Positions 50,245-58,589 of a stretch of 64,000 bases of DNA are shown here, in pieces. Both the position numbers and the translations under genes were made by a program. The stretch is from contig JAEWVC010000019.1 of the NCBI GenBank assembly GCA_023459275.1, positions 101,017 to 165,016 on the forward strand. Direction: 5' to 3'. This stretch comes from Bacillota bacterium (GTDB taxonomy: Bacteria; Bacillota; Clostridia; Christensenellales; Aristaeellaceae). Each line of letters begins with the position of its first letter. The stretch's first letter is position 1. The notes under the pieces are model-generated. The model was not told where the DNA came from and ran no database searches. It saw nothing but the letters and a program-made list of their open reading frames with translations.

Positions 50245-51748
50245 CCTTGTAGGGCTTGCCCAACTCTTGAACGATGCGCACCGCATACCCTCCGTTTTCA
50301 AATTCCCCCAGATACGTGCAATCGGTTTTCAGGTACTCTTCCACCTCCTCCACGTAGCGCGGGTTGCCATAGACCGCGTTGAAATCGGGCCTTCGGCTGT
50401 AGATGAAGTCCATCTCCTCCGGCCAGAGGATGACCTTGATGCCCCTTGTTTTCACATAATCGGCAAAGGACAGGTCGTTTTCTTTCAGATAGGAAAGGTT
50501 GCGTATATCCAGCAGCGCGCCGTTTTCAAAATAAAATCCGGCGTTCAGGTTCGCCAGCGTTTTTTCCCCGGGGGCGGCATAAGCCGAGATCTGCAAAAGA
50601 TAATCCTCATAGGAATAGGCCAGCGCCGGCGCAAAGGAGAGGGCGGAAGAGACGGCAAACACAGCCGTCAAGGCAATCAGGGCCGCTTTGCGCAGGGGCA
50701 CCCGGGAAAGCAGGGGCGGCAGCAGCAGGAAGCAGGGAAGCATCCAAAGCGCCGCGCTCAGTTGATTGTACCGGCCGATGAGGACGGTCCCCAGCACCGC
50801 TCCCAGGATCATGCCCAGACTCACAAGCAGCTTCCCGTCCTTGCCCCTCACCGCCCGGATGGCCGCCCAGACTGTGAGCGCGGGGAACAGCAAAAAATGC
50901 GCCTGGAGCTTTGGCAAAACATAGGTGCCGCTCACCCCCAGCCACAGCCTTTGCAAATAGGGAAGGAATTCCCTGAACTTTTCGGCAAACGGCACCGCAA
51001 GGCCGAACTCCGTATCCCCATAGACGCTGTAATGGGCAGGAAATTGGCTGTCAAACAGGAAGCTGATCCCCACGAAGCATGCGGCGAAAGCACCTGTTAC
51101 GCCGATATATACAAGCAGCGGCTTAATTACAAACCGCCGCCTGGAAAGCATCAAAAACACCATTGCTGCGCCGCACCCCACGGCCAAAAGAAAGCTGTTG
51201 GGATGCAGCCCAACGCACAGGCCGGTGATGCAGGCCAATAATGCGGCCCGCCGGGCCGTAACTTCCCCCTTGCCTTTCAGAAAAACAAGGATCAGCAAAA
51301 GTAGCGCGCAAAACAGCAATATCTCCTGCCGGGCGGTATGGGCCGCCGTCAGAAACTGGCCATCCAGGGAGACAAGGACCGTCACCGCCAGGGAAATATG
51401 AAAGGAGGCCATCTCCCGGCTGATGCGGAAAACAAGGTACAGCGATGCCGCGCCGAAAAGCAGGGACAGGAGCCTTACGGAAAACGCGGAATACCCAAAG
51501 GCCAGCAGGAAAGGCATTTGCAGCAGGTGGAAAAGGATCTTGATGGCATGGGGATACCGGGGCTTCAAATCAAAAAAGGGTTCGGTAACACCCATGGAAC
51601 CGCTTTCCATCATGTTTCTGGTGAGCCCCGCCAGCCAGCTTTCATCTGAGTGCACCAGCGGAAACCGCGTCAGGAAAAAAAGGTTCCCTGCGAACCAGGC
51701 CAGCAGAAAGAAAAACACAATCTCTTTTTCCCGCCTCGCAGACCGCAT
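50219..51748 (-). CDS. GT39/ArnT-like membrane glycosyltransferase
   Basis: 509 residues with about 11-12 membrane segments. The first external loop contains FPLVHSDESWLAGL, with the Asp-Glu pair at the position of the catalytic acid in ArnT and protein mannosyltransferases; the basic loop FFDLKPRYPHAIKILFH follows as in ArnT. These enzymes take a sugar from undecaprenyl phosphate at the outer membrane face. It converges on the operon with the WecE- and ArnC-like genes and would be the natural transfer step of that pathway, on an unknown acceptor. A short soluble C-terminal domain follows the last helix. Confidence 0.75.
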   Translation of the reverse strand: MRSARREKEIVFFFLLAWFAGNLFFLTRFPLVHSDESWLAGLTRNMMESGSMGVTEPFFDLKPRYPHAIKILFHLLQMPFLLAFGYSAFSVRLLSLLFGAASLYLVFRISREMASFHISLAVTVLVSLDGQFLTAAHTARQEILLFCALLLLILVFLKGKGEVTARRAALLACITGLCVGLHPNSFLLAVGCGAAMVFLMLSRRRFVIKPLLVYIGVTGAFAACFVGISFLFDSQFPAHYSVYGDTEFGLAVPFAEKFREFLPYLQRLWLGVSGTYVLPKLQAHFLLFPALTVWAAIRAVRGKDGKLLVSLGMILGAVLGTVLIGRYNQLSAALWMLPCFLLLPPLLSRVPLRKAALIALTAVFAVSSALSFAPALAYSYEDYLLQISAYAAPGEKTLANLNAGFYFENGALLDIRNLSYLKENDLSFADYVKTRGIKVILWPEEMDFIYSRRPDFNAVYGNPRYVEEVEEYLKTDCTYLGEFENGGYAVRIVQELGKPYKVRAYRVNP

Positions 51749-51836
51749 GTTCCGCCCCCCTTTTTAAGGATATTGTACCATATCCCCGTTTTTTATGGCG
51801 GCATTAAAAAGCGGTATGGTACATAAAACAACGTTA

Positions 51837-51866
51837 TTACATTAACAAACCGGATTCAAGTATAAT
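51837..51866 (+). promoter_or_regulatory. Promoter of the rhodanese pair (candidate)
   Basis: TATAAT (51861-51866) with TTACAT 18 bases upstream, about 35 bases before the ATG. Confidence 0.45.
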
Positions 51867-51902
51867 AGTGAAAGAGCCCAAACGGGAACGGAGGGTGATG
51901 AA

Positions 51903-52823
51903 ATGACCTTCAGGCATCGATGGAAAGCGGCCCTTGCAGTGCTCATGCTGGCGGCGGCCGCTTGTGTCCTTACCGCCTGCAACACATCCACCTATGCGGA
52001 TAGCGGCAAAAAGATCATACCCGCTTCTTCCCTTGCCCAATACATCGGCAAGGAAAACGTGGTGATCGTGGATATGCAGAGCGCGGAAAATTATTTGCAA
52101 GCGCATGTGGAGGGCGCCGTCAACATCACGCAGGAAGACATTGTGATCAATGTGCCTGTAAAAAACATGCTCACCTCCAAGAGCAAGATCCAAAAACTGC
52201 TGGGGGAAAAGGGCATCGGCAACGATACCCAGCTGGTGGTGTACGATGACAACAAGATGAACGCCGCCAGGTTCTTCTGGACCATGCTCATGTACGGCAG
52301 CCAGAATGTATTGGTGGTGGACGGCGGGCTGGCCGCCATCAATGCTGCAGGGGTTGCCATGACCCAGGTTGTGCCGGAGCCCGTACCTGTGGAGTATGTG
52401 GCCGGGGACAAGGATACGAAGTGGCTTGCCACCATGCAGGACGTATTGCAGCAGGTAAACGAGCCGGACAAGAACGTGGTGCTGCTGGATGTGCGCACCG
52501 ACGCGGAATACGTTGCTTCCGGCAAGGTTCCCTCCTCCATCCTGTGGGACTATGCCGACAATTTCTACAAGGACGGCACCTTCAAGAATGTTGAGACCAC
52601 CCGCATCAACTATCTGAACAAAGGCATGCCGCCGGAGAAAACCATCATCATGTACTGCCAGACGTCCATGCGCGCCGCACCCGTGTTCCTGCGGCTTTAC
52701 GACGCCGGATACCGGAACATCAAGCTATACGACGGCGCGTATTTGGAATGGTCCTCCAATCCCGGCAACCCCATTGATATGCCCTCGGGTTCCGCAGCTC
52801 CCAGCAGCAAAGACGCATCCTAA
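51903..52823 (+). CDS. Exported rhodanese-like lipoprotein (two domains, one active)
   Basis: 306 residues. Signal peptide with lipobox VLTAC (Cys26). Two rhodanese domains (about 35-155 and 175-295), like SseA-type sulfurtransferases. The second has the active-site loop YCQTSMRAA (Cys252); in the first, Asp115 (VVYDDNKMNAARF) replaces the cysteine, so it is structural. It would move sulfane sulfur (for example from thiosulfate) outside the membrane. GGAGGG precedes the ATG. Co-transcribed with the next gene (21-base gap). Confidence 0.88.
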   Translation: MTFRHRWKAALAVLMLAAAACVLTACNTSTYADSGKKIIPASSLAQYIGKENVVIVDMQSAENYLQAHVEGAVNITQEDIVINVPVKNMLTSKSKIQKLLGEKGIGNDTQLVVYDDNKMNAARFFWTMLMYGSQNVLVVDGGLAAINAAGVAMTQVVPEPVPVEYVAGDKDTKWLATMQDVLQQVNEPDKNVVLLDVRTDAEYVASGKVPSSILWDYADNFYKDGTFKNVETTRINYLNKGMPPEKTIIMYCQTSMRAAPVFLRLYDAGYRNIKLYDGAYLEWSSNPGNPIDMPSGSAAPSSKDAS

Positions 52824-52844
52824 AAAAGAAGGAGAGAACACCAA

Positions 52845-53747
52845 ATGAAAAAGTTGTTAGCCCTCACCCTTGTTTTCGCTCTGCTGGCCACCCTGGCCGT
52901 GGCCGCCCTCGCGGAGGAAGTTTCCCCCGTGGTCAAGGAAAAGGCCATGGCTTACTTTGCCAGCTATGACGGCGCCAAGTACACCATCAAGGTTCCCGAT
53001 CTGTTCGCCAAGATCGACGCCGGCGAAGAGATGCTGATCCTGGACATCCGCCAGGCTGACGCCTATGCCGCGGGCCATCTGAAGGGCGCCGTCAACGTGC
53101 CGTTTGGCATGACCATTCCCGAAAGCCTTTCCAAGATCCCCGATGATGTGCAGCTTTACATCTATTGCTACACCGGCCAGACCGCTTCCCAGACCACCGC
53201 GCTCCTTAACGTGGCCGGCAAGTTCGCCGCCAACGTCCAGGGCGGTTACAACAATGGCATCTCCGCCGTTGAAGGCTTTGAGAAGTACGTGACCACCGAT
53301 GATGCTCCCGTGCTGCCGGACGAAACCTACGACGTGGACCCCGATGTCCAGGCCGCCCTCACCAAATACTATGAAGACATGGTTTCCAAAGCCGGAACCA
53401 CCTTCGCCAACAACAACTTTGCCCCCGCCAGCCTCAAGGAAGTCATGGATGCGGAACTGGACGATTATTTCATCTACTCCGTTCGCCAGGCGGCGGATTT
53501 CGCCACCGGCCACATTCAGGGTGCCGTGAATAATCCCTTTGGCGCGGGCATGGAGCAGAATTTCGAAACCCAACTGCCCATGGACAAGAAGATCATCGTG
53601 TACTGCTACACCGGCCAGACCGCTTCCCAGACCACGGCCATCCTGCGGCTGCTGGGCTATGATGCCTACAACCTCAGCGGCGGCATGGGCAAGGACGGCG
53701 GCACCTCCGGCTGGCTGGGCTCCGGATTCCCCGTGGTTACCGACTAA
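52845..53747 (+). CDS. Exported double rhodanese with both sites active
   Basis: 300 residues with a signal peptide ending near residue 23 (AVAALA) and no lipobox. Two rhodanese domains, each with the loop YCYTGQTASQTTA (Cys108 and Cys254); the two copies are almost identical at DNA level around the active sites, so they come from a recent internal duplication or conversion. The six-residue loops start with a catalytic Cys, suiting a sulfur carrier. GAAGGAGAG precedes the ATG. It follows the lipoprotein rhodanese. Confidence 0.88.
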   Translation: MKKLLALTLVFALLATLAVAALAEEVSPVVKEKAMAYFASYDGAKYTIKVPDLFAKIDAGEEMLILDIRQADAYAAGHLKGAVNVPFGMTIPESLSKIPDDVQLYIYCYTGQTASQTTALLNVAGKFAANVQGGYNNGISAVEGFEKYVTTDDAPVLPDETYDVDPDVQAALTKYYEDMVSKAGTTFANNNFAPASLKEVMDAELDDYFIYSVRQAADFATGHIQGAVNNPFGAGMEQNFETQLPMDKKIIVYCYTGQTASQTTAILRLLGYDAYNLSGGMGKDGGTSGWLGSGFPVVTD

Positions 53748-53768
53748 TCGCCAAACGTCATATAGAAA

Positions 53769-53808
53769 CCAGACCCCGCCGCGGTTCTCCGCAGCGGGGT
53801 CTGGTTTT
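53769..53808 (+). terminator. Strong terminator after the rhodanese pair
   Basis: CCAGACCCCGC...GCGG pairs with CCGC...GCGGGGTCTGG around TTCT, then TTTTCT. Confidence 0.85.
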
Positions 53809-53838
53809 CTGCCGCAATACTGCTTTCAGGTTAACATA

Positions 53839-53879
53839 GTAGGGCGGGGGCTTGCCCCCGCTGAGGCTTGCCCCCGCCG
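53839..53879. repeat. GTAGGGCGGGGGCTTGCCC hairpin repeat with partial second copy
   Basis: GTAGGGCGGGGGCTTGCCCCCGC is followed by TGA and a repeated GGCTTGCCCCCGCC. Lies between the rhodanese terminator and the DUF2202 gene. Confidence 0.7.
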
Positions 53880-53892
53880 TTTACACATCAGA

Positions 53893-54567
53893 TCAGTTCC
53901 TGCCGTTCCGGCCCCTGCCGCCCATCCGGGCCGCTCCGCCTGCGCCGGCCATTAGGCAATCGTCCCCCAAGGGACAATCCTGGGCGTTCCCGCCGTTTTG
54001 CACAGCGGTATCATCGTTGCCGCTAAAGCGGCGGCCATTGCGCATACCCTGGCCAAGGCTGTTGTTTTCCTCGTTTCTGGAAAATGCGGCCAGGTGGCTT
54101 TGGGAAGCGTTTTTCAGGGCGGTGAAGGTGTTCAGGACATCCTCGGACAGTCCACCCTGGGCGATGAAGGCTTCATACATGGCGATGTTCGCGATTTCCG
54201 CCTGGACACCGGCCTGATAGGTTTCCTCAAGGTTCGCGGGCAGCACCACTTTGGCGGCGGCCGTATTCTCGGGAAGCTGAAGGCCGTAGGCCTCAAACAG
54301 GCGTGTTAGCAAAGCGATGTGCGTGGCTTCCGCCTTCAGGATGCTGCTGAAGGGAGCACCGGCGCCGTAGGCGTCCATAATCGCTGCGTATTCCGCCTGG
54401 GCCATGTATTCATCCTGCATGGCATAGGTCAGCATTTGCTCCAGGGTGTAGGTTTGGCCGGCAGCAACGGCCGAAGAACCGAAGTCCTCTTCCGCCAGGG
54501 ATAGGGTTGGGACCAGCGCCAGCATGGCCAGCACCATCAAAGATGCCAATACTTTCGTAAATTTCAT
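53893..54567 (-). CDS. DUF2202 (ferritin-like) exported protein
   Basis: 224 residues. Signal peptide ends near residue 25 (LVPTLSLAEE). The rest is a four-helix bundle of the DUF2202 family, with TLEQMLTYAMQDEYMAQAEY and an EATHIALLTRLF helix holding the paired Glu/His residues typical of ferritin-like metal sites. A Gly/Arg/Asn-rich tail follows. DUF2202 proteins are often exported and associated with metal or oxygen handling; function unknown. CGAGGTGA precedes the ATG. Confidence 0.8.
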   Translation of the reverse strand: MKFTKVLASLMVLAMLALVPTLSLAEEDFGSSAVAAGQTYTLEQMLTYAMQDEYMAQAEYAAIMDAYGAGAPFSSILKAEATHIALLTRLFEAYGLQLPENTAAAKVVLPANLEETYQAGVQAEIANIAMYEAFIAQGGLSEDVLNTFTALKNASQSHLAAFSRNEENNSLGQGMRNGRRFSGNDDTAVQNGGNAQDCPLGDDCLMAGAGGAARMGGRGRNGRN

Positions 54568-54670
54568 TGTGTGTCACCTCGTTTAAAAATTCAGCAACCT
54601 TTGCTGTACTGTAAGCATACCGTTCTTTTGTGTCTTTCCTTTGTCATAAACAGCAAAGGTTTGTGGCGTA

Positions 54671-55165
54671 TCATTCCACGGCCACCGTGTGCGTTTCCAC
54701 ATACGAAGCCTGCTCCGGGGTCATCTTCCCTTTTTCCTTCAGGATGGCGGCCGCCGCTTCCGTCAGATAGTTTTCTTCCGCCGGCGTATAGGCAATACCC
54801 AGGTAATAGGCCACAAACATGCGCACGGAAGAGGTGCCGATCTCCACCTCCGTACCTTGCAGCAGCGTCTCCAGGGACTTCACCTGGAAGGTTTCCGCTC
54901 CGTCCTCGGGCAGCATAAAGGCCGCCTTCAGGTCTTCAAAGGGGATGCCGAACAAATCGCTGATCTCCTTGAAGGTGTAGGAGCCCCGGATATCCGCCGG
55001 GTCATACTGCACCGTCTGGCCGCCGTCCGTCTGTACTACGGTGTCCAATTTCTTGGGGATCTTGTCCGATTCCGTCTGCCACAGCCCTGTGGCCATGGTA
55101 ACTGCGATCCCCGCCGCCACAAACAGCACAGCGATAAGAACGGTGATTTCAGGCTTGAGCTTCAT
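54671..55165 (-). CDS. Membrane-anchored small partner of the polyferredoxin (unknown family)
   Basis: 164 residues from ATG 55165. One membrane helix (about 6-25) then an external domain. The segment YDPADIRGSYTFKEISDLFGIPFEDL resembles a short helical domain I know as a fusion to polyferredoxin and cytochrome-like membrane proteins in Clostridia; the rest is unfamiliar. It overlaps the NapH-like gene by 17 bases, so the two act together, possibly as an electron-transfer unit. No heme or iron-sulfur motif of its own (no CxxCH). Confidence 0.6.
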   Translation of the reverse strand: MKLKPEITVLIAVLFVAAGIAVTMATGLWQTESDKIPKKLDTVVQTDGGQTVQYDPADIRGSYTFKEISDLFGIPFEDLKAAFMLPEDGAETFQVKSLETLLQGTEVEIGTSSVRMFVAYYLGIAYTPAEENYLTEAAAAILKEKGKMTPEQASYVETHTVAVE

Positions 55166-56000
55166 GGCTTTGGCCTCCTTTGCGGGCGGATACGATGACC
55201 GTATCCTTGATGGGGCAGGCGGAACTGCTTGTGCAGGCATGGCAGCTTATGCACCTGGGATCGCGCACCGCGCCTTTTTCGGACACCTTGATATTCATGG
55301 GACAGGCTTTGTCGCACTTCTTGCAGTGGATGCAGGTGGAAGGCACCCGGCGGACAGGGAAGATGCGGATCAGGTTGAAAAGACCCAGCAGCGCACCATA
55401 GGGGCACAGGTATTTGCACCAGGGGCGCTCCACAAACAGCGACAGCACCGTAACCGCCAGCAGCACCGCGATGGCGGAAAACGCCACCTCACCTGTGAAA
55501 AAGTTGAACAATGCGTAATACGGGTCCACATCCTGAAAGACCAGTTTCCCCGCCACGGCGGTTTGATAGACCACCAGCGCCAGCACAGCATAGCGCAGGT
55601 ACCCAAGGAGCCTGTCCGCTTTGGGCGGGATCAAGCGGCCGTACTTTTTGGGGAACAGCTTTTTCCCCAGCTTGCCGATCCATTCCTGATAGCTCCCCAT
55701 GGGGCAGAAATACCCGCAGAAAATCGGCCCGAAGAACAGCGCCACCACAAGACCCAGGGCCATCAGGATGAAGGCCGCGCTGTGCAGTTTGGGCAAAAAT
55801 TGGCCGGTGGCAATGAATTCATAGATGGTCACCACGCCGCCAAAGGGGCAGATGGCGTGCAGCGAGACCTCCGGCAAAAAGGGGATCACGATGCCGGCAT
55901 CCTTCAGCGCCTTGGCCAGTGCGATGAGAGCGATCACCACAAAAATGCTGATCTGCACCGCCAGGCGCACCCGCTGTGTTTTGTTTTTTCCTTTCAGCAT
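55149..56000 (-). CDS. NapH-like membrane polyferredoxin (4Fe-4S)
   Basis: 283 residues from ATG 56000, preceded by AAAGGAG; a TTG at 56021 lies within that ribosome site. About five membrane segments with CGYFCPMG and CKYLCPYG motifs in loops, then two [4Fe-4S] clusters at the C-terminus (CIHCKKCDKACP and CISCHACTSSSACP). NapH and RnfB-like proteins pass electrons between a membrane quinol or flavin and soluble partners. No nitrate reductase genes are present, so it probably serves another reductase. Confidence 0.85.
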   Translation of the reverse strand: MLKGKNKTQRVRLAVQISIFVVIALIALAKALKDAGIVIPFLPEVSLHAICPFGGVVTIYEFIATGQFLPKLHSAAFILMALGLVVALFFGPIFCGYFCPMGSYQEWIGKLGKKLFPKKYGRLIPPKADRLLGYLRYAVLALVVYQTAVAGKLVFQDVDPYYALFNFFTGEVAFSAIAVLLAVTVLSLFVERPWCKYLCPYGALLGLFNLIRIFPVRRVPSTCIHCKKCDKACPMNIKVSEKGAVRDPRCISCHACTSSSACPIKDTVIVSARKGGQSHEAQA

Positions 56001-56200
56001 AGGAATCACACTCCTTTTCAAATACCCTCTTCCGTCCGTAAAAATCGCTAGCGCACCGCTGCCGGTATCATTTTGCAGCGAGTGCGTATGCGTTTCCCCG
56101 ACGCAAAAAAAGTATCATGAAAAAAGGGCGAAAGTGTGTCTTTGCCGGCGCGAAATGATGGAATTGGCGAAAAATTCAACAGCTGCGGAGCAAAAGGCGG

Positions 56201-56971
56201 TCAATAAGCAAACGTGTACACATACGGCTCTATGGACGGCCCGGAGGGCGTCACACGGTCCGCAACGATTCTTAGCTCGCTGTACTCCTCAAAGTTCATA
56301 AGCTCCAGCGTACCGGTGACCGACACCCAATCATCCGCCGTCAGGCCGGCGGTATCCCCGTACTGGCAGATGAACCCGATGGGATAAAGGTCCGCCGCAC
56401 AGCAGGTCATCAGCTTGCGGATGGGGGAGAAGCACCCGTCGGCAAAGTATTGGGGGTCCTTCATCACCTGTCCCATGGTAGTCACGGTGAAGCCCAAAAA
56501 GGGTTCGGGATTGCCATAGATCTCCTCAAGCCACAGATATGTCTCCTCCTGGGGGATGGTAAGCGTCTTATTCCCGGCGTCGTACCCATGCAGCACGGTC
56601 CCCGCATAGGTGGCCTGCTTCATGACATACGCATTTTTATCTTCTTCCGTCCGGGCGGATCCCTGTGCAGAGGTGTTCTGGGCAAGCCTTTTCAGGATAC
56701 CGGCGTTGTCCACCGACCAGCCAATGAGCAAAATGGGTACCAGCAGCACCAGCAGGTAGCTGTAATGCTTCACATGGGTGCGGGTATACAGGCTCCCGAA
56801 GGCCCGGATACCCAGCAGCGCCAGCATAACGGAAGCGAAGTAAAGATAAGGCACGGTCCTGGGCGTGACATAGTACATAAATGCGCCGGTAGCGGCCATC
56901 AGGAAAAGCATAATGCCCAGCAGGAAAAAGGTGATGCCTTCCAAAAGCATGCCAAGGTTGATTCTTTTCAT
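56201..56971 (-). CDS. YcgQ/TIGR03943-type membrane protein
   Basis: 256 residues from ATG 56971, which overlaps the upstream permease stop (ATGA). Three or four membrane segments at the N-terminus (LLEGITFFLLGIMLFLMAATGAF), then an external domain with a cysteine pair (KLMTCCAADLYPIGFICQYG) near the C-terminus. The family always pairs with a YcgR/DUF318 permease; the B. subtilis homologs are YcgQ and YcgR. Probably part of a metal or small-molecule transport complex. Confidence 0.85.
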   Translation of the reverse strand: MKRINLGMLLEGITFFLLGIMLFLMAATGAFMYYVTPRTVPYLYFASVMLALLGIRAFGSLYTRTHVKHYSYLLVLLVPILLIGWSVDNAGILKRLAQNTSAQGSARTEEDKNAYVMKQATYAGTVLHGYDAGNKTLTIPQEETYLWLEEIYGNPEPFLGFTVTTMGQVMKDPQYFADGCFSPIRKLMTCCAADLYPIGFICQYGDTAGLTADDWVSVTGTLELMNFEEYSELRIVADRVTPSGPSIEPYVYTFAY

Positions 56972-58518
56972 TGGATCCACCCCCCAAGCCCCAGCAGGGA
57001 GGCCGCATAAACCACCGCGAAGCATACGGCAAAGATCACGACAGTCAGCTTTACAATAAAGCGCCTGGACAGATTGGAGGACATCAAAATCAGGTTTTTG
57101 ATGTCCATCATGGGTCCGAACACCAGAAAGCCCATCACCGCGCCCATGGGAAGGCTGGCGCCCATGTTTTTGCCCACCACCGCGTCGGAGGAGGAGCACA
57201 GGGACAGCAAAAACGCCATCAGCATCATCAACAGCATGGCCCCCGCCAGGTGCAGCGGCTGAAACTTTGTCAGGTTGCTTCCCAGCGCCATCTGAAAGAA
57301 GGTGGAGATGGCAATGCCCATCAAAAGGAACTTGGCCACCTCGAACAATTCGTTCCTGAAATGGTTTGCCAACTGCTTAAGCTTCGCCCTGCCCCCCCGG
57401 TCTGTTCCCTCCGGGATGCAGCAGGCACAGGTAACCTGGCTGACCTGGCTTGCAAAAATGCTTCCCTTCTGTTTCACAAAAAACAGCCCGATGATCAGGG
57501 AACAGAGGATGCCCAGGACCACCCTTGCCAGCACTACCTTCCCGTTCCCGCCATAGGCGTAATAGGTGGACAGCATCACCACGGGGTTGATCACCGGGGC
57601 TGCTGTCATAAACGTCACCGCCGCCGGCAAAGGCACGCCCTTTTTTACCAGGCTGCGGAACACGGGGATGGAGGCGCAGTCGCAAACCGGCAGCAAAAAC
57701 CCGCCGAACACCCCAAAGAGCATGCCGCCGATGGCGTTTTTCGGGAACATGCGCCGGATGAAGTCCACGGAGACAAACACCTGGATCACGGAGGAAAGCA
57801 AAATGCCCAGCAGCAGAAAGGGAATGGCCTGCAGCCAGGTGCCCAGGAACACCGTGACGGAATTGGGAATCGACAGCTTGAAGAACGTGAACAGATAAAA
57901 AGCGGCGACGATGGCCGTGAGCACCGTGAGGATTTTGATCGGTTCCCTGATGTTGGCGGAATACAGCACGGAATCAATAAGCGCTCCATCCGAAAAGGCC
58001 AGCGTATATCCGCCGCTTTGAATCCCTTTCAGCGACCTGCGGATACCCAGGAGCTGCTTTTTGTCCGCATCGCGGACCACCGCCAGGTCGCATTGCGCGG
58101 CCTGCTCCAATAGCATACTGCCCGTCTGGGAAAGCTGCGCCATATATTCCTGGCCGTCCGCCACCTGGATGACCCGCCTTAATTTGCACAGGCTATGAAG
58201 CGGCTTGGCGGACAGAATGGACAGGAGCCGCCCAACCGGCAGCATGCCGTTCCACTCGATCCAGATCTCCTCGGGCCGTGCCTTCATAACCGCTTCCCCC
58301 ATGCGGGCGGCAAGCTGATCGTCTGTCTGGGACTGTACATCCCGGATGGGGACATACAGGGAATCGCCCTCCAGCGTTTCCATGCCCATCTCGAACTGGA
58401 TAAACAGCCTGCTTGTGCCGTTCCCGCGCCGGGTGGCACATTGCGTGATAAAGGAGGTTTTGCCCGCGGACAGGGCGCCCGTCACCACATAGACGGATGA
58501 TACACTTCTCTGACTCAT
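56968..58518 (-). CDS. YcgR/DUF318 permease with N-terminal P-loop domain
   Basis: 516 residues. The first 195 are a soluble domain with a P-loop GALSAGKT (residues 14-21) and a GTPase/CobW-like layout, ending in LAFSDGALIDSVLY; the rest is a polytopic DUF318 permease with the DCASIPVFRSLV motif and SLCSSSDAVVGKNM. YcgR normally lacks the N-terminal part, so this is a fusion of a nucleotide-binding domain with the permease. The ribosome site is weak. It lies 71 bases after the SH3 gene and probably in the same unit. Confidence 0.8.
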   Translation of the reverse strand: MSQRSVSSVYVVTGALSAGKTSFITQCATRRGNGTSRLFIQFEMGMETLEGDSLYVPIRDVQSQTDDQLAARMGEAVMKARPEEIWIEWNGMLPVGRLLSILSAKPLHSLCKLRRVIQVADGQEYMAQLSQTGSMLLEQAAQCDLAVVRDADKKQLLGIRRSLKGIQSGGYTLAFSDGALIDSVLYSANIREPIKILTVLTAIVAAFYLFTFFKLSIPNSVTVFLGTWLQAIPFLLLGILLSSVIQVFVSVDFIRRMFPKNAIGGMLFGVFGGFLLPVCDCASIPVFRSLVKKGVPLPAAVTFMTAAPVINPVVMLSTYYAYGGNGKVVLARVVLGILCSLIIGLFFVKQKGSIFASQVSQVTCACCIPEGTDRGGRAKLKQLANHFRNELFEVAKFLLMGIAISTFFQMALGSNLTKFQPLHLAGAMLLMMLMAFLLSLCSSSDAVVGKNMGASLPMGAVMGFLVFGPMMDIKNLILMSSNLSRRFIVKLTVVIFAVCFAVVYAASLLGLGGWIQ

Positions 58519-58589
58519 AGATGGTATGGTCCAACCGGCTCCAGCGCATCATACGCCAGGGAACCGGATCGCGGTACAGCCCGCGCCTT

